A program made the position numbers and the translations under genes. From assembly GCF_030915465.1 (NCBI RefSeq), contig NZ_CP133267.1, forward strand, positions 1,587,001-1,651,000: a DNA stretch of 64,000 bases. Reading direction: 5' to 3'. The notes beneath the pieces are model-generated. The model was not told where the DNA came from. It did no database searches and was given only the letters and a program-made list of their open reading frames with translations. This DNA comes from Neobacillus sp. PS3-34. GTDB lineage: Bacteria; Bacillota; Bacilli; Bacillales; Cytobacillaceae. Positions within the stretch are counted from its first letter, which is position 1; each line of letters begins with the position of its first letter. Below are positions 20,411-30,010 of the stretch, one piece after another.

Positions 20411-20794
20411 CTAGTCAATCATTTCAAACGTTTCTTCAACAATGATGCTTCCAATGACCGATTGAACCATTGAGCAATTTTTCTTTGTTAATATCATTGC
20501 TTTTTCTAATTTGCTTTCAACCAATTCCTTGCCTTTTATGGTAAAATGCAATTGAATTTTTTCAATTCGGTCCGCTTGGGCAGGATTCCTTTCCACTTTT
20601 GCTTTGATATGTATATCTTCAAAATCAATCCTCATTTTTTCCAATATTTTCCGTAAAACACCGCCGCTGCATACAGCAATCGAAGAAACCATCAGCTGAT
20701 AAGGGCGATACCCGAACTCTTCATTTCCCGAAACCTCCAGCCGCCCATAGGGAAATTCGGTAATGAAGCCGCCCTCTTTCATTGTAAATTCCAT
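20411..20794 (-). CDS. OsmC family peroxide-reductase-like protein
   Basis: A 127-residue OsmC-fold protein. The two conserved cysteines are in VSSIAVCSGGVLRKIL and LTKKNCSMVQSV, about 60 residues apart, as in thiol peroxidases of this family. They act as homodimers on organic hydroperoxides; the substrate here is unknown. The start at 20794 follows GAGGTGG; the ORF opens three codons earlier with GTG. It lies alone between yfkE and the MFS gene. Confidence 0.85.
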   Translation of the reverse strand: MEFTMKEGGFITEFPYGRLEVSGNEEFGYRPYQLMVSSIAVCSGGVLRKILEKMRIDFEDIHIKAKVERNPAQADRIEKIQLHFTIKGKELVESKLEKAMILTKKNCSMVQSVIGSIIVEETFEMID

Positions 20795-20937
20795 CTTCTC
20801 CACCTCATTAAAAAATTATATTCCTGTATAGGAGGTTACACTATTTTTCCATCGTTTCAAAACGATAACTATTTTGCTTGCAAAGATGTTTTTTTCCAGC
20901 TACCATCATCTAGTGAAATGAATTATTGGAGACGATT

Positions 20938-22123
20938 ATGGAAAATACACAACACTCTTCTATGCGCTTTTGGATACTGGTTGGAATCGTGGCAATTTCA
21001 GGTCTTTCCCAAGGGATGCTGCTGCCATTGATCGCGATTATTTTCGAACAGGATGGCATTTCATCCTCATTAAACGGCTTTCATGCCACAGGTTTATATA
21101 TAGGAATTCTGATTGCTTCGCCTTTTATGGAGACACCTCTCAGAAAATTTGGCTATAAACCGATTATTTTATTCGGAGGATTATGCGTGGCTCTTTCACT
21201 TGCGCTTTTTCCCCTTTGGAATTCCTTCTGGTTTTGGTTTATGCTAAGGCTCATTATTGGAATAGGTGACCATATGCTTCATTTTGGAGCGCAAACCTGG
21301 ATCACTTCCTTTTCATCTGAGGCACGCCGTGGCAGAAATATTTCCTTATATGGATTATTCTTTGGCCTTGGTTTTGCGGCTGGCCCTTATTGACTAAATT
21401 TGTAACTTACAATGTAACGCTGCCTTTTATTATTTCTTCCGGAATCAGCCTTGTTGCATGGTCATCTATATGGATGTTAAATAACGAATATCCTGAAAAG
21501 GACTTTCAGACGAGTTCTTTTTTTGGCACCTTTCAGCGTTTTAAACAGGTATTCAAAATTGCCTGGGTTTCCTTGCTGCCCCCATTCGGATATGGATTTT
21601 TGGAAGCATCCCTAAATGGCAATTTCCCTGTTTATGCGCTCCGCACTGGCCTGGACGTAAGCTCTGTAGCCATTATCCTGCCTGCATTTGCGATTGGAAG
21701 TATTGTTTTCCAGCTTCCGTTAGGCATTCTAAGTGACAGGCTTGGCCAAAAAATATATTAATGAGTATCATGTTGGCAGGGTTTTTCTGTTTTACCGCAG
21801 CTGGAATGCTCCAAAAATCTGTGATTGGTTTGCTCGTCTGCTTTTTTATTGCTGGCATGCTCGTTGGCTCGACATTTTCACTAGGAATCAGCTATATGGC
21901 AGATTTGCTTCCTAAGCAGTTGCTCCCAGCCGGCAATCTGATGTGCGGGATTTTCTTCAGCTTTGGGAGCATAAGTGGTCCTTTCATTGGTGGCATAGCG
22001 ATTCAGCTTCTTAAGGGTGGCAGCTTTTTCTATGTCATCAGCGTGATGCTTCTGATCATCTTTACATCGCTTATTACATTTAAAGAAAATGATGAAATGA
22101 GCGTTAATACAGAAACGGGATAA
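20938..22123 (+). CDS. yfkF: MFS transporter YfkF-like, two frameshifts
   Basis: A 12-helix major facilitator of about 395 residues: RFWILVGIVAISGLSQGMLLP (helix 1), PLRKFGYKPIILFGGLCVALS (loop 2-3 region), SFSSEARRGRNISLYGLFFGLGFAAGP, then the second half with IGSIVFQLPLGILSDRLGQK. Single T and A losses in homopolymers near 21389 and 21757 split it into three reading frames. GGAG lies eight bases before the ATG at 20938. The substrate is unknown; position beside yfkE matches B. subtilis yfkF. Confidence 0.85.
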
Positions 22124-22211
22124 TAACGGATCGATTTTCTTTTTTTTCCTATAATATATGGTAAACTTAAACAAAACTATTAAAAGAGCAATAATTTAAA
22201 ACATATGTGCT

Positions 22212-22247
22212 GCTGTCATCACCTGATGACAGCTTTCGTCTTTTTCT
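22212..22247 (+). terminator. Terminator after yfkF
   Basis: The perfect palindrome GCTGTCATCA / TGATGACAGC with two central bases forms a 9-base stem and 4-base loop. It is followed by TTTCGTCTTTTTC. Confidence 0.85.
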
Positions 22248-22300
22248 AGGGGTATTGATTCTGATTATTTTTCTCAATTGAACACTCAGGAGGTTTAGCG

Positions 22301-24211
22301 ATGAGTACTGAAGCAAAGGCATTGTCACAGCAACCAAGCGTAAGCTTTTTGGAAAAAATAAAGCCTCATTTTGAACTGATTGCCGCTGCAGTAAGCGGCT
22401 TGCTAATTGCCGCGGGCTGGCTGCTGGATAAAGGAGATTACCGTTCCGAATCTATTGTCGCGTATTTGTTTGCTTTTATCATCGGCGGATTTGCAAAAGC
22501 AAAAGAAGGCATCGAAGAGACAATCGAGAATAAAGAATTAAATGTTGAAATGCTCATGATTTTCGCAGCAGTGGGATCAGCTATTATTGGATATTGGACA
22601 GAAGGCGCCGTTTTGATTTTCATCTTTGCTGTAAGCGGAGCACTCGAAACGTATACAATGAACAAAAGTAATAAAGAAATTTCCTCGTTAATGGAGCTTG
22701 AACCGGATGAAGCCCTTCTCATCACCAACGGTCAGGAAAGATTGGTTGCTGTTGCGGATCTCCAAATTGGCGACCAGATTCTTGTTAAGCCAGGGGAACG
22801 GGTACCTTCTGACGGAAGGATACTAAAAGGAAAAACAAACATTGACGAGGCAGCAATCACAGGGGAATCCTTTCCCGTTTCAAAAAGTGACAGTGACGAG
22901 GTATTTGCGGGAACTGTCAACTTAACAGGATCCATTACGGTCGAAATTACAAAAAGAAGCACCGAAACACTTTTTCATAAAATAATTGAACTTGTTCAAA
23001 ACGCTCAAAGCGAAAAATCCCCATCCCAGCTATTTATTGAACGTTTTGAAGGCATGTATGTAAAAATCGTCCTTGCCATTGTTTTACTGATGATGTTTTT
23101 ACCACATTTCCTGCTGGGATGGAGCTGGCATGAGTCCTTTTACAGAGCGATGATTCTTCTTGTGGTTGCATCGCCTTGTGCCCTGGTGGCATCCATAATG
23201 CCGGCAACTTTATCCGCGATTTCAAATGGCGCCCGCCATGGCATCCTTTTTAAAGGCGGAGTACACCTTGAAAATTTAAGCAATCTAAAAGCAATTGCTT
23301 TTGATAAAACTGGCACGCTTACGAAGGGTAAGCCGGAAGTAAATGAAGTGATCGTAAGGGAAGATTTGGACCAGGAGGAAGTTTTGTGGAAAACAGCTTC
23401 CATTGAGAACCACTCCAATCATCCGCTTGCACAGGCAATTGTGAAATATGTAAAACCTTTTAGCTCCCGTGAACTTTTGCATCCCGAAAGTATTGAAGAC
23501 GTTTCAGGATGGGGTGTAATAGCCAATATTAACGGGCAGGAATGGAAAATTGGTAAGGCGGATTTTGTTGGAAAAGAAGCAGCTGAAACGTTTGCCGGAG
23601 AAGATGCGAAACAGCTGGCTAGCAACGGCAATTCATTGGTCTTCGTTGGAATAGATGGCGAACTGGCAGCTATGATTGCCCTTAAGGATATCGTCCGTGA
23701 AGAAACAAAGGCAGCAATCGATGATTTGAAAACAAAAGGCATATATACTGTTATGCTGACAGGTGACAGCGAAAAGACGGCAAATGCCATTGCGGCTGAA
23801 AGCCATGTGGATCGCTTCTTTGCAGAATGCCTGCCAGAAGAGAAAGTGAATCAGGTAAAAAAATTAAAGGATGAGTTTAAAACGGTGGCCATGGTCGGAG
23901 ATGGTATAAATGATGCTCCAGCACTTGCTACAGCAAATGTTGGCATCGCAATGGGAGAAGGAACGGATGTCGCCCTTGAAACAGCGGATGTTGTTTTAAT
24001 GAAAAATGATTTGCCAAGGATTGCCGAGGCCATTCATCTTTCCAAACGGATGAACAGAATCATTAAACAGAATATTGTTTTCTCGATTGCGGTAATTACG
24101 CTGTTAATTTGTTCAAACTTCATGCAAATTCTTGATCTGCCTTATGGCGTTATCGGACATGAGGGCAGCACCATTTTGGTCATCCTGAATAGTTTAAGGT
24201 TATTAAAATGA
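22301..24211 (+). CDS. zosA: Zinc-transporting P1B ATPase ZosA-like
   Basis: A 636-residue heavy-metal P-type ATPase without an N-terminal metal-binding domain. It has TGES (A domain), the membrane motif VVASPCALVASIMPATLSA (SPC instead of the usual CPC), the phosphorylation loop AIAFDKTGTLTKGKP, the HP motif in ENHSNHPLAQAI and the hinge MVGDGINDAPAL. Length, the SPC motif and the segment ISNGARHGILFKGGVHLE match B. subtilis ZosA, a Zn uptake ATPase induced by peroxide through PerR. No clear PerR box was found upstream. GGAGG precedes the ATG. Confidence 0.9.
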   Translation: MSTEAKALSQQPSVSFLEKIKPHFELIAAAVSGLLIAAGWLLDKGDYRSESIVAYLFAFIIGGFAKAKEGIEETIENKELNVEMLMIFAAVGSAIIGYWTEGAVLIFIFAVSGALETYTMNKSNKEISSLMELEPDEALLITNGQERLVAVADLQIGDQILVKPGERVPSDGRILKGKTNIDEAAITGESFPVSKSDSDEVFAGTVNLTGSITVEITKRSTETLFHKIIELVQNAQSEKSPSQLFIERFEGMYVKIVLAIVLLMMFLPHFLLGWSWHESFYRAMILLVVASPCALVASIMPATLSAISNGARHGILFKGGVHLENLSNLKAIAFDKTGTLTKGKPEVNEVIVREDLDQEEVLWKTASIENHSNHPLAQAIVKYVKPFSSRELLHPESIEDVSGWGVIANINGQEWKIGKADFVGKEAAETFAGEDAKQLASNGNSLVFVGIDGELAAMIALKDIVREETKAAIDDLKTKGIYTVMLTGDSEKTANAIAAESHVDRFFAECLPEEKVNQVKKLKDEFKTVAMVGDGINDAPALATANVGIAMGEGTDVALETADVVLMKNDLPRIAEAIHLSKRMNRIIKQNIVFSIAVITLLICSNFMQILDLPYGVIGHEGSTILVILNSLRLLK

Positions 24212-24250
24212 AGAAACGGCGGGAATCATTTCCCGGCCTTTCTTCATTTT
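24210..24250 (+). terminator. Terminator after zosA
   Basis: An imperfect stem around GAAACGGCGGGAA / TTCCCGGCCTTTC ends in TTCATTTT, immediately after the zosA stop. Confidence 0.7.
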
Positions 24251-24258
24251 ATAGGATT

Positions 24259-24363
24259 TTAGTGATAACCATTTGATCCATTCGCAGATCCGGATGTTTT
24301 ATGCTTTGGACGGCTTTTTCCTTTTTGCTTTGTTCCGCCATCCTTCTTTGTTTGCTTGGTCAT
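24259..24363 (-). CDS. 34-residue basic small protein
   Basis: Not recognised. The ORF begins MTKQTKKDGGTKQKGKSRP and ends GSANGSNGYH. It is rich in Lys, Gly, Ser and Asn and has no hydrophobic segment. GGAGGG lies seven bases before the ATG, which makes it a likely real gene. Composition resembles minor small acid-soluble spore proteins, but no family assignment is claimed. It lies between the zosA terminator and yihY on the opposite strand to zosA. Confidence 0.55.
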   Translation of the reverse strand: MTKQTKKDGGTKQKGKSRPKHKTSGSANGSNGYH

Positions 24364-24493
24364 CGCTATCCCTCCATTTATTGAAGTAAAGCTTCGTTTT
24401 CGGGGGATTGCTGAGAATTGAAAACTCCATTGCTATTCCCCTTTATTAGTGTAGGCAAAACTCGTCATTTCATGAAGGAAAGTTCAGGAGAAA

Positions 24494-25330
24494 CTAACAA
24501 TTTTCCTTATGCCGCTCGCTGTAAAAAGCGTTTATCTCTCCTCCGATGATAATAATGAAGGCTGATAAATAAAGCCAAACCATTAAAACAATAATTGCTC
24601 CAATACTGCCATAAGTATTGGCATAATTAGCGAAATGACCTACATAAAGCGAAAACGCAAAGGAAGCCACTATCCACCCTAAAGTGGCAAAAATCGCACC
24701 TGGAAATGCGCTTTTACAACGCATTTTCATATTGGGTGCAATCCAGTAAAGTACGGTGAAAACAAGGAATAAAATTAGGGCACTGACAAGCCACCTGAGC
24801 GCACCCCATACCGTTAAGAATTGCTTAGTTAATCCCAAATAAGAAAAGAGAAACATTCCGATTCCTTTTCCCAATACCGGCAGCAGCAGAGCCAGCAGAA
24901 AAACAAAGATCATTCCAAATGTCAGTAAAATAGACATTCCTCTTGCAACAATAAATGAGCGGGTTTCTTTAACATCGTATGATTTATTAAAAGCCCTGAC
25001 AATCGCATTAATTCCATTCGATGCTGACCAGATGGTACCGATGATTCCTACTGAAAGCAGCCCCCCGCTATGATGAGTCATCACGTCTTTAAGGTTTTTA
25101 TCAATAAGAGCGATCGCTTCTTTCGGTGCTACCCCTCTAATAATCCCCATTATATCCTGATGGGGAATAGGCAGGTATGGAAGCAGCGTGAAAAGGAAAA
25201 TAAGAAGCGGAAAAAGAGAAAGAAGGAAAAAATAGGCTAATTGTGCAGATAATCCGGGCAAATCGTCTTCTTGAATTCGATGCCATAGCTGTTTTAGTAA
25301 AGTAGGTTTAATTTTACCTATGATCTCCAT
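24494..25330 (-). CDS. yfkH: YihY/BrkB family membrane protein (YfkH)
   Basis: A 278-residue protein with six hydrophobic helices. Conserved BrkB segments are LPGLSAQLAYFFLLSLFPLLIFL, LLSVGIIGTIWSASNGINAIVRAFN and GSIGAIIVLMVWLYLSAFIIIIGGEINA, the last being the diagnostic C-terminal block. The family is of unknown function, wrongly once called ribonuclease BN. It follows a YtxH gene by 10 bases (one operon). GAGGTG precedes the ATG. Confidence 0.88.
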   Translation of the reverse strand: MEIIGKIKPTLLKQLWHRIQEDDLPGLSAQLAYFFLLSLFPLLIFLFTLLPYLPIPHQDIMGIIRGVAPKEAIALIDKNLKDVMTHHSGGLLSVGIIGTIWSASNGINAIVRAFNKSYDVKETRSFIVARGMSILLTFGMIFVFLLALLLPVLGKGIGMFLFSYLGLTKQFLTVWGALRWLVSALILFLVFTVLYWIAPNMKMRCKSAFPGAIFATLGWIVASFAFSLYVGHFANYANTYGSIGAIIVLMVWLYLSAFIIIIGGEINAFYSERHKENC

Positions 25331-25340
25331 ATTTCACACC

Positions 25341-25745
25341 TCAAATCTTTATGCTGTCCTCTTGTTCTATTTCAATTAATGAATCATTTTTTATAACCAA
25401 TTCGTTTTTATTGGCATCCATTGTTCCATTTTTAGTGAAGGCTTCTTTCGTTTCTTTTAGGATGTCTGTTACCTGTGGAGTTACACTCCTCAATTCTTCA
25501 ACTTTATCAGCAATATAGGTTAAATCCTCGGTTACATCTTCTACTGCCATTCTAAGTTTATTTGCAGTTGTTTTTACCTGGTCAGATATTTTTCCCGGGT
25601 TTTTCATTACATAAGAAATATTGCCTGTGGCCGTTTTGCAGCTTGCTGTGACAGCTTGGCGTGTTTCCTTATTTAATAAGCTTAACGTTCCTCCTGCAAT
25701 AGCCCCCCACGCAATTCCCTTCCAGAACTTATTCATTCCTGACAT
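25341..25745 (-). CDS. YtxH-domain small protein
   Basis: A 134-residue protein with an N-terminal Gly/Ala membrane segment (FWKGIAWGAIAGGTLSLLN) followed by helical repeats and an acidic end. It shares the architecture of the Ser-rich YtxH protein at 17 kb (both have xLLx-DSSTR / NKETR after the helix) but has no low-complexity tail. First gene of the yfkH operon. AAAGGAG precedes the ATG. Function unknown. Confidence 0.78.
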   Translation of the reverse strand: MSGMNKFWKGIAWGAIAGGTLSLLNKETRQAVTASCKTATGNISYVMKNPGKISDQVKTTANKLRMAVEDVTEDLTYIADKVEELRSVTPQVTDILKETKEAFTKNGTMDANKNELVIKNDSLIEIEQEDSIKI

Positions 25746-25911
25746 TTCAAATCTCTCCTTTATCTAGTACCCTCTGATATGATTGCAATCGTATGTTTCT
25801 AATCCTTCCCCCTTTGTTTGTTAGCCAAACCTTTCAAATATTGCAGTATTTTATTGACTTTTACACCGCTACATGGAAAGATGGGAGAAAACGGCCGAAA
25901 GGAAGTCAGTT

Positions 25912-26136
25912 ATGGATTTAACACAACAATCGATTGAAAATGTAGAATATATGATTGAAAAAATTAAAGAAAAATTAAAAGTATTAAACTTAGGTGCCAT
26001 TAAACCATCCCATTTTGATGAAGAAATGTATGAAGAACTAAAAGAAATTTATGAAATGGTGATGCGTAAGAACTCCTTTAGCCCAAGTGAGATGCAGGCT
26101 CTTGTAGAAGAACTTGGCAACCTTAGAAAACAATAA
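25912..26136 (+). CDS. yfkK: UPF0435 protein YfkK
   Basis: A 74-residue helical protein starting [18 protein letters not shown] and ending in [18 protein letters not shown]. Sequence and length match UPF0435 (B. subtilis YfkK), function unknown. The start is the internal ATG at 25912 because GGAAG precedes it; the upstream ATG lacks a ribosome binding site. Confidence 0.87.
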   Translation: MDLTQQSIENVEYMIEKIKEKLKVLNLGAIKPSHFDEEMYEELKEIYEMVMRKNSFSPSEMQALVEELGNLRKQ

Positions 26137-26163
26137 TAAATATTAATAACTATGTTTTCTGCC

Positions 26164-26199
26164 CCAAAACCCGCTGCCTTTTAATGCAGCGGGTTTTGG
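26164..26199. terminator. Bidirectional terminator between yfkK and map
   Basis: A 14-base perfect stem (CCAAAACCCGCTGC and its complement) with an 8-base loop lies between convergent genes. Confidence 0.92.
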
Positions 26200-26202
26200 C
26201 AT

Positions 26203-26950
26203 TTAATCCTGGTCGGTTAGAATAATCGGCCCATTCTTGGTGATGGCAATGGTATGCTCATATTGAGCAGAATATTTTCCGTCAATTGTCCTCGCCGTCC
26301 ATCCATTGTTATCCATCTTTGTCTGGTACATTCCGATATTCACCATCGGTTCAATGGTAAACACCATTCCCTCTTTCAGTCTTGCCCTTTCCCGGAAGAC
26401 CGTAATGGGGAACTTCAGGCTTTTCATGGATGACCGCACCAATGCCGTGGCCAATGAAATCGCGGACTACTGATAGCCCTTCACCCTCAACATAAGATTG
26501 AATAGCATGCCCGATATCTCCCACACGGTTTCCTTCAAGAGATGCTTTAATACCCCTATATAGAGCTTCCTTCGTTACTTTGAGCAAATGGCCAGTCTGT
26601 TTTGAAACGGCTCCAACTGGATATGTCCATGCCGAATCAGCCAATGCCCCGTTTAAATTAACTACCATATCAATAGTGACAATATCGCCTTCCTTCAAAG
26701 GCTCCTTCCGTGGAAAACCATGGCAAATCTCATCGTTTATGCTAGCACAAGTGGCATATTTATATCCTTTATAGCCCTTTTGCTCCGGTGTAGCTCCGTG
26801 CTTTTTAAGAAAACGGTCCACAAACTCCTCTATTTCCCATGTAGTAACTCCAGGCTTAATCATTCCTGCTATTTCACGATGGCAGGCTGCCAGAACTTCC
26901 CCAGATTTTTTCATTAATTCTATTTCCCGCTGTGATTTTAAGACAATCAT
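26203..26950 (-). CDS. map: Methionine aminopeptidase type I (YflG-like), frameshifted
   Basis: A 248-residue-class MetAP that removes initiator methionine. Conserved parts: IELMKKSGEVLAACHREI, TCASINDEICHGFP, GDIVTIDMVVNLNG (metal ligand Asp), FIGHGIGAVIHEKPEVPHYG (metal His and substrate His), then EGMVFTIEPMVN (metal Glu) and QYEHTIAITKNGP (metal Glu/His). One base is missing near 26390 in the GGGCAAG region. Position next to yfk genes suggests the second Bacillus MetAP, YflG, rather than the ribosomal-operon copy. Confidence 0.9.
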
Positions 26951-27056
26951 CCTTTTCCCGCCTCCTCGTAAATCCTATGTACTTATCTATATTGTATGGA
27001 ACACCTCTTTAATATTAGCCCTTGATCCGAATTTTTTCAAAGCCCTTATTTAGAAC

Positions 27057-27350
27057 AAAAGGCGCAAGCGCCCTCGGAACAAGCCAAAACCAGCTTGTTC
27101 CTGCGAACCTTATTCTCCTAGAAGCCTTCCTTAGTGGTCAGCCCCGACAGGCATAAGACGAATCACGCACTCATCCTCGGAAAAGCTATCGCTTTTCCTT
27201 CGTGCGATGCGGATGCTGCCGATGTTTTCCTTGTCCTGATTTCTGGAGTGATTTGGCTTATGACCCCGAGCTGCTCCAAGCATCACCTAAAGGTCATGCT
27301 TGGAGCAAGATATTCAATGGAGCTATTCAAAGGTGAAAACTGGCTGGGCG
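27057..27350 (+). repeat. Dispersed structured repeat, copy A
   Basis: A noncoding element of about 290 bases, nearly identical to the inverse of 39727-40022 apart from a 60-base insertion near 27074. It contains several stems: GGCGC-AA-GCGCC, GGAAAAGC-TATC-GCTTTTCC, and CTCCAAGCAT ... ATGCTTGGAG. The short plus-strand frame at 27134-27370 lacks a ribosome binding site and is not considered a gene. It fills most of the gap between map and yfkM. Confidence 0.85.
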
Positions 27351-27424
27351 CTGAAGCTAGATTAATATAACTTGGTAGAAGTTATCCACAACTTTAATGT
27401 TATAACTTCCTTAAAGACAAAAAA

Positions 27425-27447
27425 AATCCCTCCGTTTAGAAGGGATT
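27425..27447 (-). terminator. Terminator after yfkM
   Basis: The stem AATCCCT / AGGGATT has a run of A on the plus strand (U run in the transcript) and lies 13 bases below the stop. Confidence 0.8.
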
Positions 27448-27459
27448 CCGTTATCTTAA

Positions 27460-27975
27460 CTATTGCAGCAATTTCAATGATTCACGGTTAAATGCTGGGA
27501 TATCACCAGGATCTCTGCTGGTTACCAACTGATTGCCGCAAACGACTACTTCTTCATCAGAATACTTGGCACCTGCATTTTCAAGATCGACTTTAATCGA
27601 TTTATATCCCGTAACATGGCGGCCATCCAGAGTTTTCGCCGATATCAATAATTGAGGGCCGTGGCAAATTGCAAATACAAGTTTTTTTTCATCCATGAAG
27701 GATTTCGCAAATGTCACAAAACGGTCATCCGCCCTTAATATATCAGGAGAAAATCCCCCTGGCAGGAACAGAGCGTCAAATTCATTCGGCTCCACATCAT
27801 CAATACTTTTATCAATTTGTACTGTCACTTCACCCTGTTTGCCTTTTACGGTTTTTCCCGCCTCCTTTTCAATGGTAATTACTTGATGCCCGGCTTCCTC
27901 AAATGCTTTTGCAGGATCCGAGTATTCTGAATCCTCGAAATGTGATGTTATTAAACAAGCGATTTTTTTCCCCAT
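27460..27975 (-). CDS. yfkM: DJ-1/PfpI family stress protein YfkM
   Basis: A 171-residue PfpI/DJ-1 fold protein (general stress protein 18 in B. subtilis). Segments: MGKKIACLITSHFEDSEY, FDALFLPGGFSPDILR, and the nucleophile elbow LVFAICHGPQLLISA with the reactive Cys. Proposed deglycase or cysteine-hydrolase activity for the family is debated. AAAAAGGAG precedes the ATG, and an SigB-like promoter lies upstream. Confidence 0.9.
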   Translation of the reverse strand: MGKKIACLITSHFEDSEYSDPAKAFEEAGHQVITIEKEAGKTVKGKQGEVTVQIDKSIDDVEPNEFDALFLPGGFSPDILRADDRFVTFAKSFMDEKKLVFAICHGPQLLISAKTLDGRHVTGYKSIKVDLENAGAKYSDEEVVVCGNQLVTSRDPGDIPAFNRESLKLLQ

Positions 27976-28012
27976 GTTTTCTCAGCTCCTTTTTATTTTT
28001 CCCATTTTGTTT

Positions 28013-28037
28013 TTTCCCATTGTGGCCTAAAATAAAC
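28013..28037 (-). promoter_or_regulatory. Possible SigB promoter of yfkM
   Basis: On the minus strand GTTTAT, 13 bases, then GGGAAA resembles the SigB consensus GTTTAA-N13/15-GGGWAT (two mismatches). It lies about 40 bases before the yfkM start. B. subtilis yfkM is SigB-dependent, which supports the reading. Confidence 0.5.
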
Positions 28038-28136
28038 AGAATACAGCTTATTAAATTAATTCGTTCTTAATATGGAACTTTTTGTACTGATTTGATATGA
28101 TATCTATATACAGAAATATAAGGTGCGTGAGATACC

Positions 28137-28463
28137 ATGATTGGAGATAGAGTTAAAAAACTCCGCTTAGAAAAAAGAATGTCGATTTCAGAGCTTGCAG
28201 AGCAGGCTGGCGTCGCGAAATCTTATATAAGTTCTTTGGAAAGAAATCTTCAACGAAACCCGTCCATTCAATTTTTGGAAAAGATTTCTGCTGTACTGAA
28301 TGTTCCAGTTGACCATTTAATACATGAACAAACGAATGCGGACGAGCTAGATTCCGAATGGATGAAGCTAGTAAAGGAAGCAATGGGCTCTGGTGTTTCA
28401 AAAGACCAATTCCGTGAATTCCTTGAATTTAATAAGTGGCGTATCGATCAATCAAATAAATGA
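28137..28463 (+). CDS. sinR: SinR-like biofilm/motility repressor
   Basis: A 108-residue protein with a helix-turn-helix domain at residues 1-65 (GDRVKKLRLEKRMSISELAEQAGVAKSYISSLERN) and a C-terminal SinI-type dimerisation helix pair (LDSEWMKLVKEAMGSGVSKDQF). The order of domains and the length match SinR (111 residues in B. subtilis), which represses matrix genes until bound by SinI. A SinI-like ORF lies tail to tail with it, not upstream as in B. subtilis. Confidence 0.85.
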   Translation: MIGDRVKKLRLEKRMSISELAEQAGVAKSYISSLERNLQRNPSIQFLEKISAVLNVPVDHLIHEQTNADELDSEWMKLVKEAMGSGVSKDQFREFLEFNKWRIDQSNK

Positions 28464-28543
28464 GGCCTGCTATTTAAGCATGCCTCATTTTTATTTGATG
28501 AAATATTTATTATGTAAATATTTGAATAAGGGTTTTCTGTCTG

Positions 28544-28669
28544 TTAATTTTTATCTTGATTGAGAAATTCTCTTATCAATTCCATTTCGATGCCCATTCT
28601 TTTCGCTTCTAAAATTAGTGACATCCATTCTTCATCTAAACCTTCTACAGTCATTTCCGATACGACCAC
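28544..28669 (-). CDS. sinI: SinI-like 41-residue antirepressor
   Basis: A GTG start at 28669, preceded by AGGGGTGAG, opens a 41-codon frame whose core is LDEEWMSLILEAKRMGIEME followed by LIREFL. This is the SinI dimerisation motif and parallels the C-terminal region of the neighbouring SinR (LDSEWMKLVKEAMGSG). Apart from a short tail there is no other domain. It should heterodimerise with SinR and free its operators; this is inferred from the family. It is shorter than B. subtilis SinI (57 residues). Confidence 0.75.
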   Translation of the reverse strand: MVVSEMTVEGLDEEWMSLILEAKRMGIEMELIREFLNQDKN

Positions 28670-29072
28670 TTATCTCACCCCTAAAATACTTTTCGTATTC
28701 CAGGCAGCTCAGCCATCTTAACAGTATTTCCTGCCTTAGATCTGAAGCTTTGCGTCCCTATTTTTCAACAGGTTTGCCTTTTTCTGTGCCTGAATATAGT
28801 TGATTTCCTGAAACCTTACATCCTAAGAATTATTTGTATGTTCATTATATCTAGTCCATTTTCAGTAGGTTGTTGTTTTTTGTCATTGAAAACTAGTTAA
28901 TTAAGTACATTTTCTTCCAATATTCCTCAGTATTTAGGCACAAACTCCCCGTTATCAGGCAAATCAATCCATATTATCAACATATTGCCTTTGCTTTTGT
29001 AAATTAAGGGTGTTAATGGTCGAATTGTTTCTATGAATTTTCTGAATTTTAAAAAACTAATTAAAAAAACAA
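28670..29072. other. About 400 bases without a recognised gene
   Basis: The interval between the sinI start and the psuG terminator is AT-rich. No ORF with a ribosome binding site, repeat or clear structured RNA was seen; it presumably contains the sinI promoter. Confidence 0.5.
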
Positions 29073-29094
29073 AAACTCCCTTTGATGGGAGTTT
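29073..29094 (-). terminator. Terminator after psuG
   Basis: The stem AAACTCCC / GGGAGTTT with a 6-base loop and upstream A runs on the plus strand lies just below the psuG stop. Confidence 0.85.
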
Positions 29095-29098
29095 CAGT

Positions 29099-30010
29099 TC
29101 ATTTAGTTAAATGGACAGCAATTGCTGCTCCAACTCTTGCATTGTTTTTAACGAGTGAAATATTTGCCACAAGGCTTTTTCCTTCTGTTAATTCCTTTAC
29201 TCTTCCTAATAAAAACGGAGTAACCTTTTTACCCGTAATTTGTTTTTGTTTGGCTTCCTTTAATGCGGTCCCGATGATTTCATTTATAAAGGATTCTTCC
29301 ATTGCATCCTCCTCTGGAATGGGATTGGCAATGACAAGGCCTCCTTTAAGGCCGAGTTCCCATTTTACACGGATAAAATCTGCGGCTTCCTCAGCCGAAT
29401 CTAAACGGAAATTTACCCCATATGGGCTTGTCCGTGTATAAAATGCAGGCAACAGGTCGGTTTGGTAACCTACAACAGGAACACCATGGGTTTCTAAATA
29501 TTCCATTGTCAGGCCTATATCTAAAATAGATTTGGCACCAGCACAAACTACCGCGACATTTGTTTTGGCAAGCTCCTGCAAATCAGCAGATATATCCATC
29601 GTTGTTTCAGCTTCTCGGTGCACACCACCAATTCCCCCTGTAACAAATACTTCAATTCCTGCTAGTTGGGCACAAATCATAGTGGCAGCTACTGTTGTTG
29701 CACCATTCTTCTTTTTTGCCGCTAAATAAGGGATATCCCTTCTGCTGGCCTTCTCAATTTCCCTGCTTGTTGCGAGATATTCTAATTCTTCTTCTGATAA
29801 TCCTATTTTGATTTTTCCTTCTAAAATAGCAATCGTCGCTGGAACAGCACCATTTGTACGAATAATTTCTTCTACTTCCTTAGCCATCTGGACATTTTGC
29901 GGATATGGCATCCCATGGGAAATAATCGTAGATTCCAGGGCCACAATCGGTTTACCCGCCAGTTTTGCATCTTTAACTTCATCTGAATAAGTAATGTAGT
30001 TTTCAATCAA
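29099..30010 (-). CDS. psuG: Pseudouridine-5'-phosphate glycosidase PsuG
   Basis: A 303-residue enzyme that cleaves the C-C glycosidic bond of pseudouridine 5'-phosphate to uracil and ribose 5-phosphate. Conserved PsuG blocks: [55 protein letters not shown] and [13 protein letters not shown]. It overlaps the stop of the kinase gene by four bases, so the two act in sequence and are translationally coupled. Confidence 0.94.
   Translation of the reverse strand: MIENYITYSDEVKDAKLAGKPIVALESTIISHGMPYPQNVQMAKEVEEIIRTNGAVPATIAILEGKIKIGLSEEELEYLATSREIEKASRRDIPYLAAKKKNGATTVAATMICAQLAGIEVFVTGGIGGVHREAETTMDISADLQELAKTNVAVVCAGAKSILDIGLTMEYLETHGVPVVGYQTDLLPAFYTRTSPYGVNFRLDSAEEAADFIRVKWELGLKGGLVIANPIPEEDAMEESFINEIIGTALKEAKQKQITGKKVTPFLLGRVKELTEGKSLVANISLVKNNARVGAAIAVHLTK

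Noticed and set aside
22124..22300. PerR box upstream of zosA
   Set aside because: Expected from B. subtilis, but no 7-1-7 match was found by eye.
27134..27370. 78-residue plus-strand ORF
   Set aside because: It lies inside the dispersed repeat, has no ribosome binding site, and the other copy does not preserve the frame.
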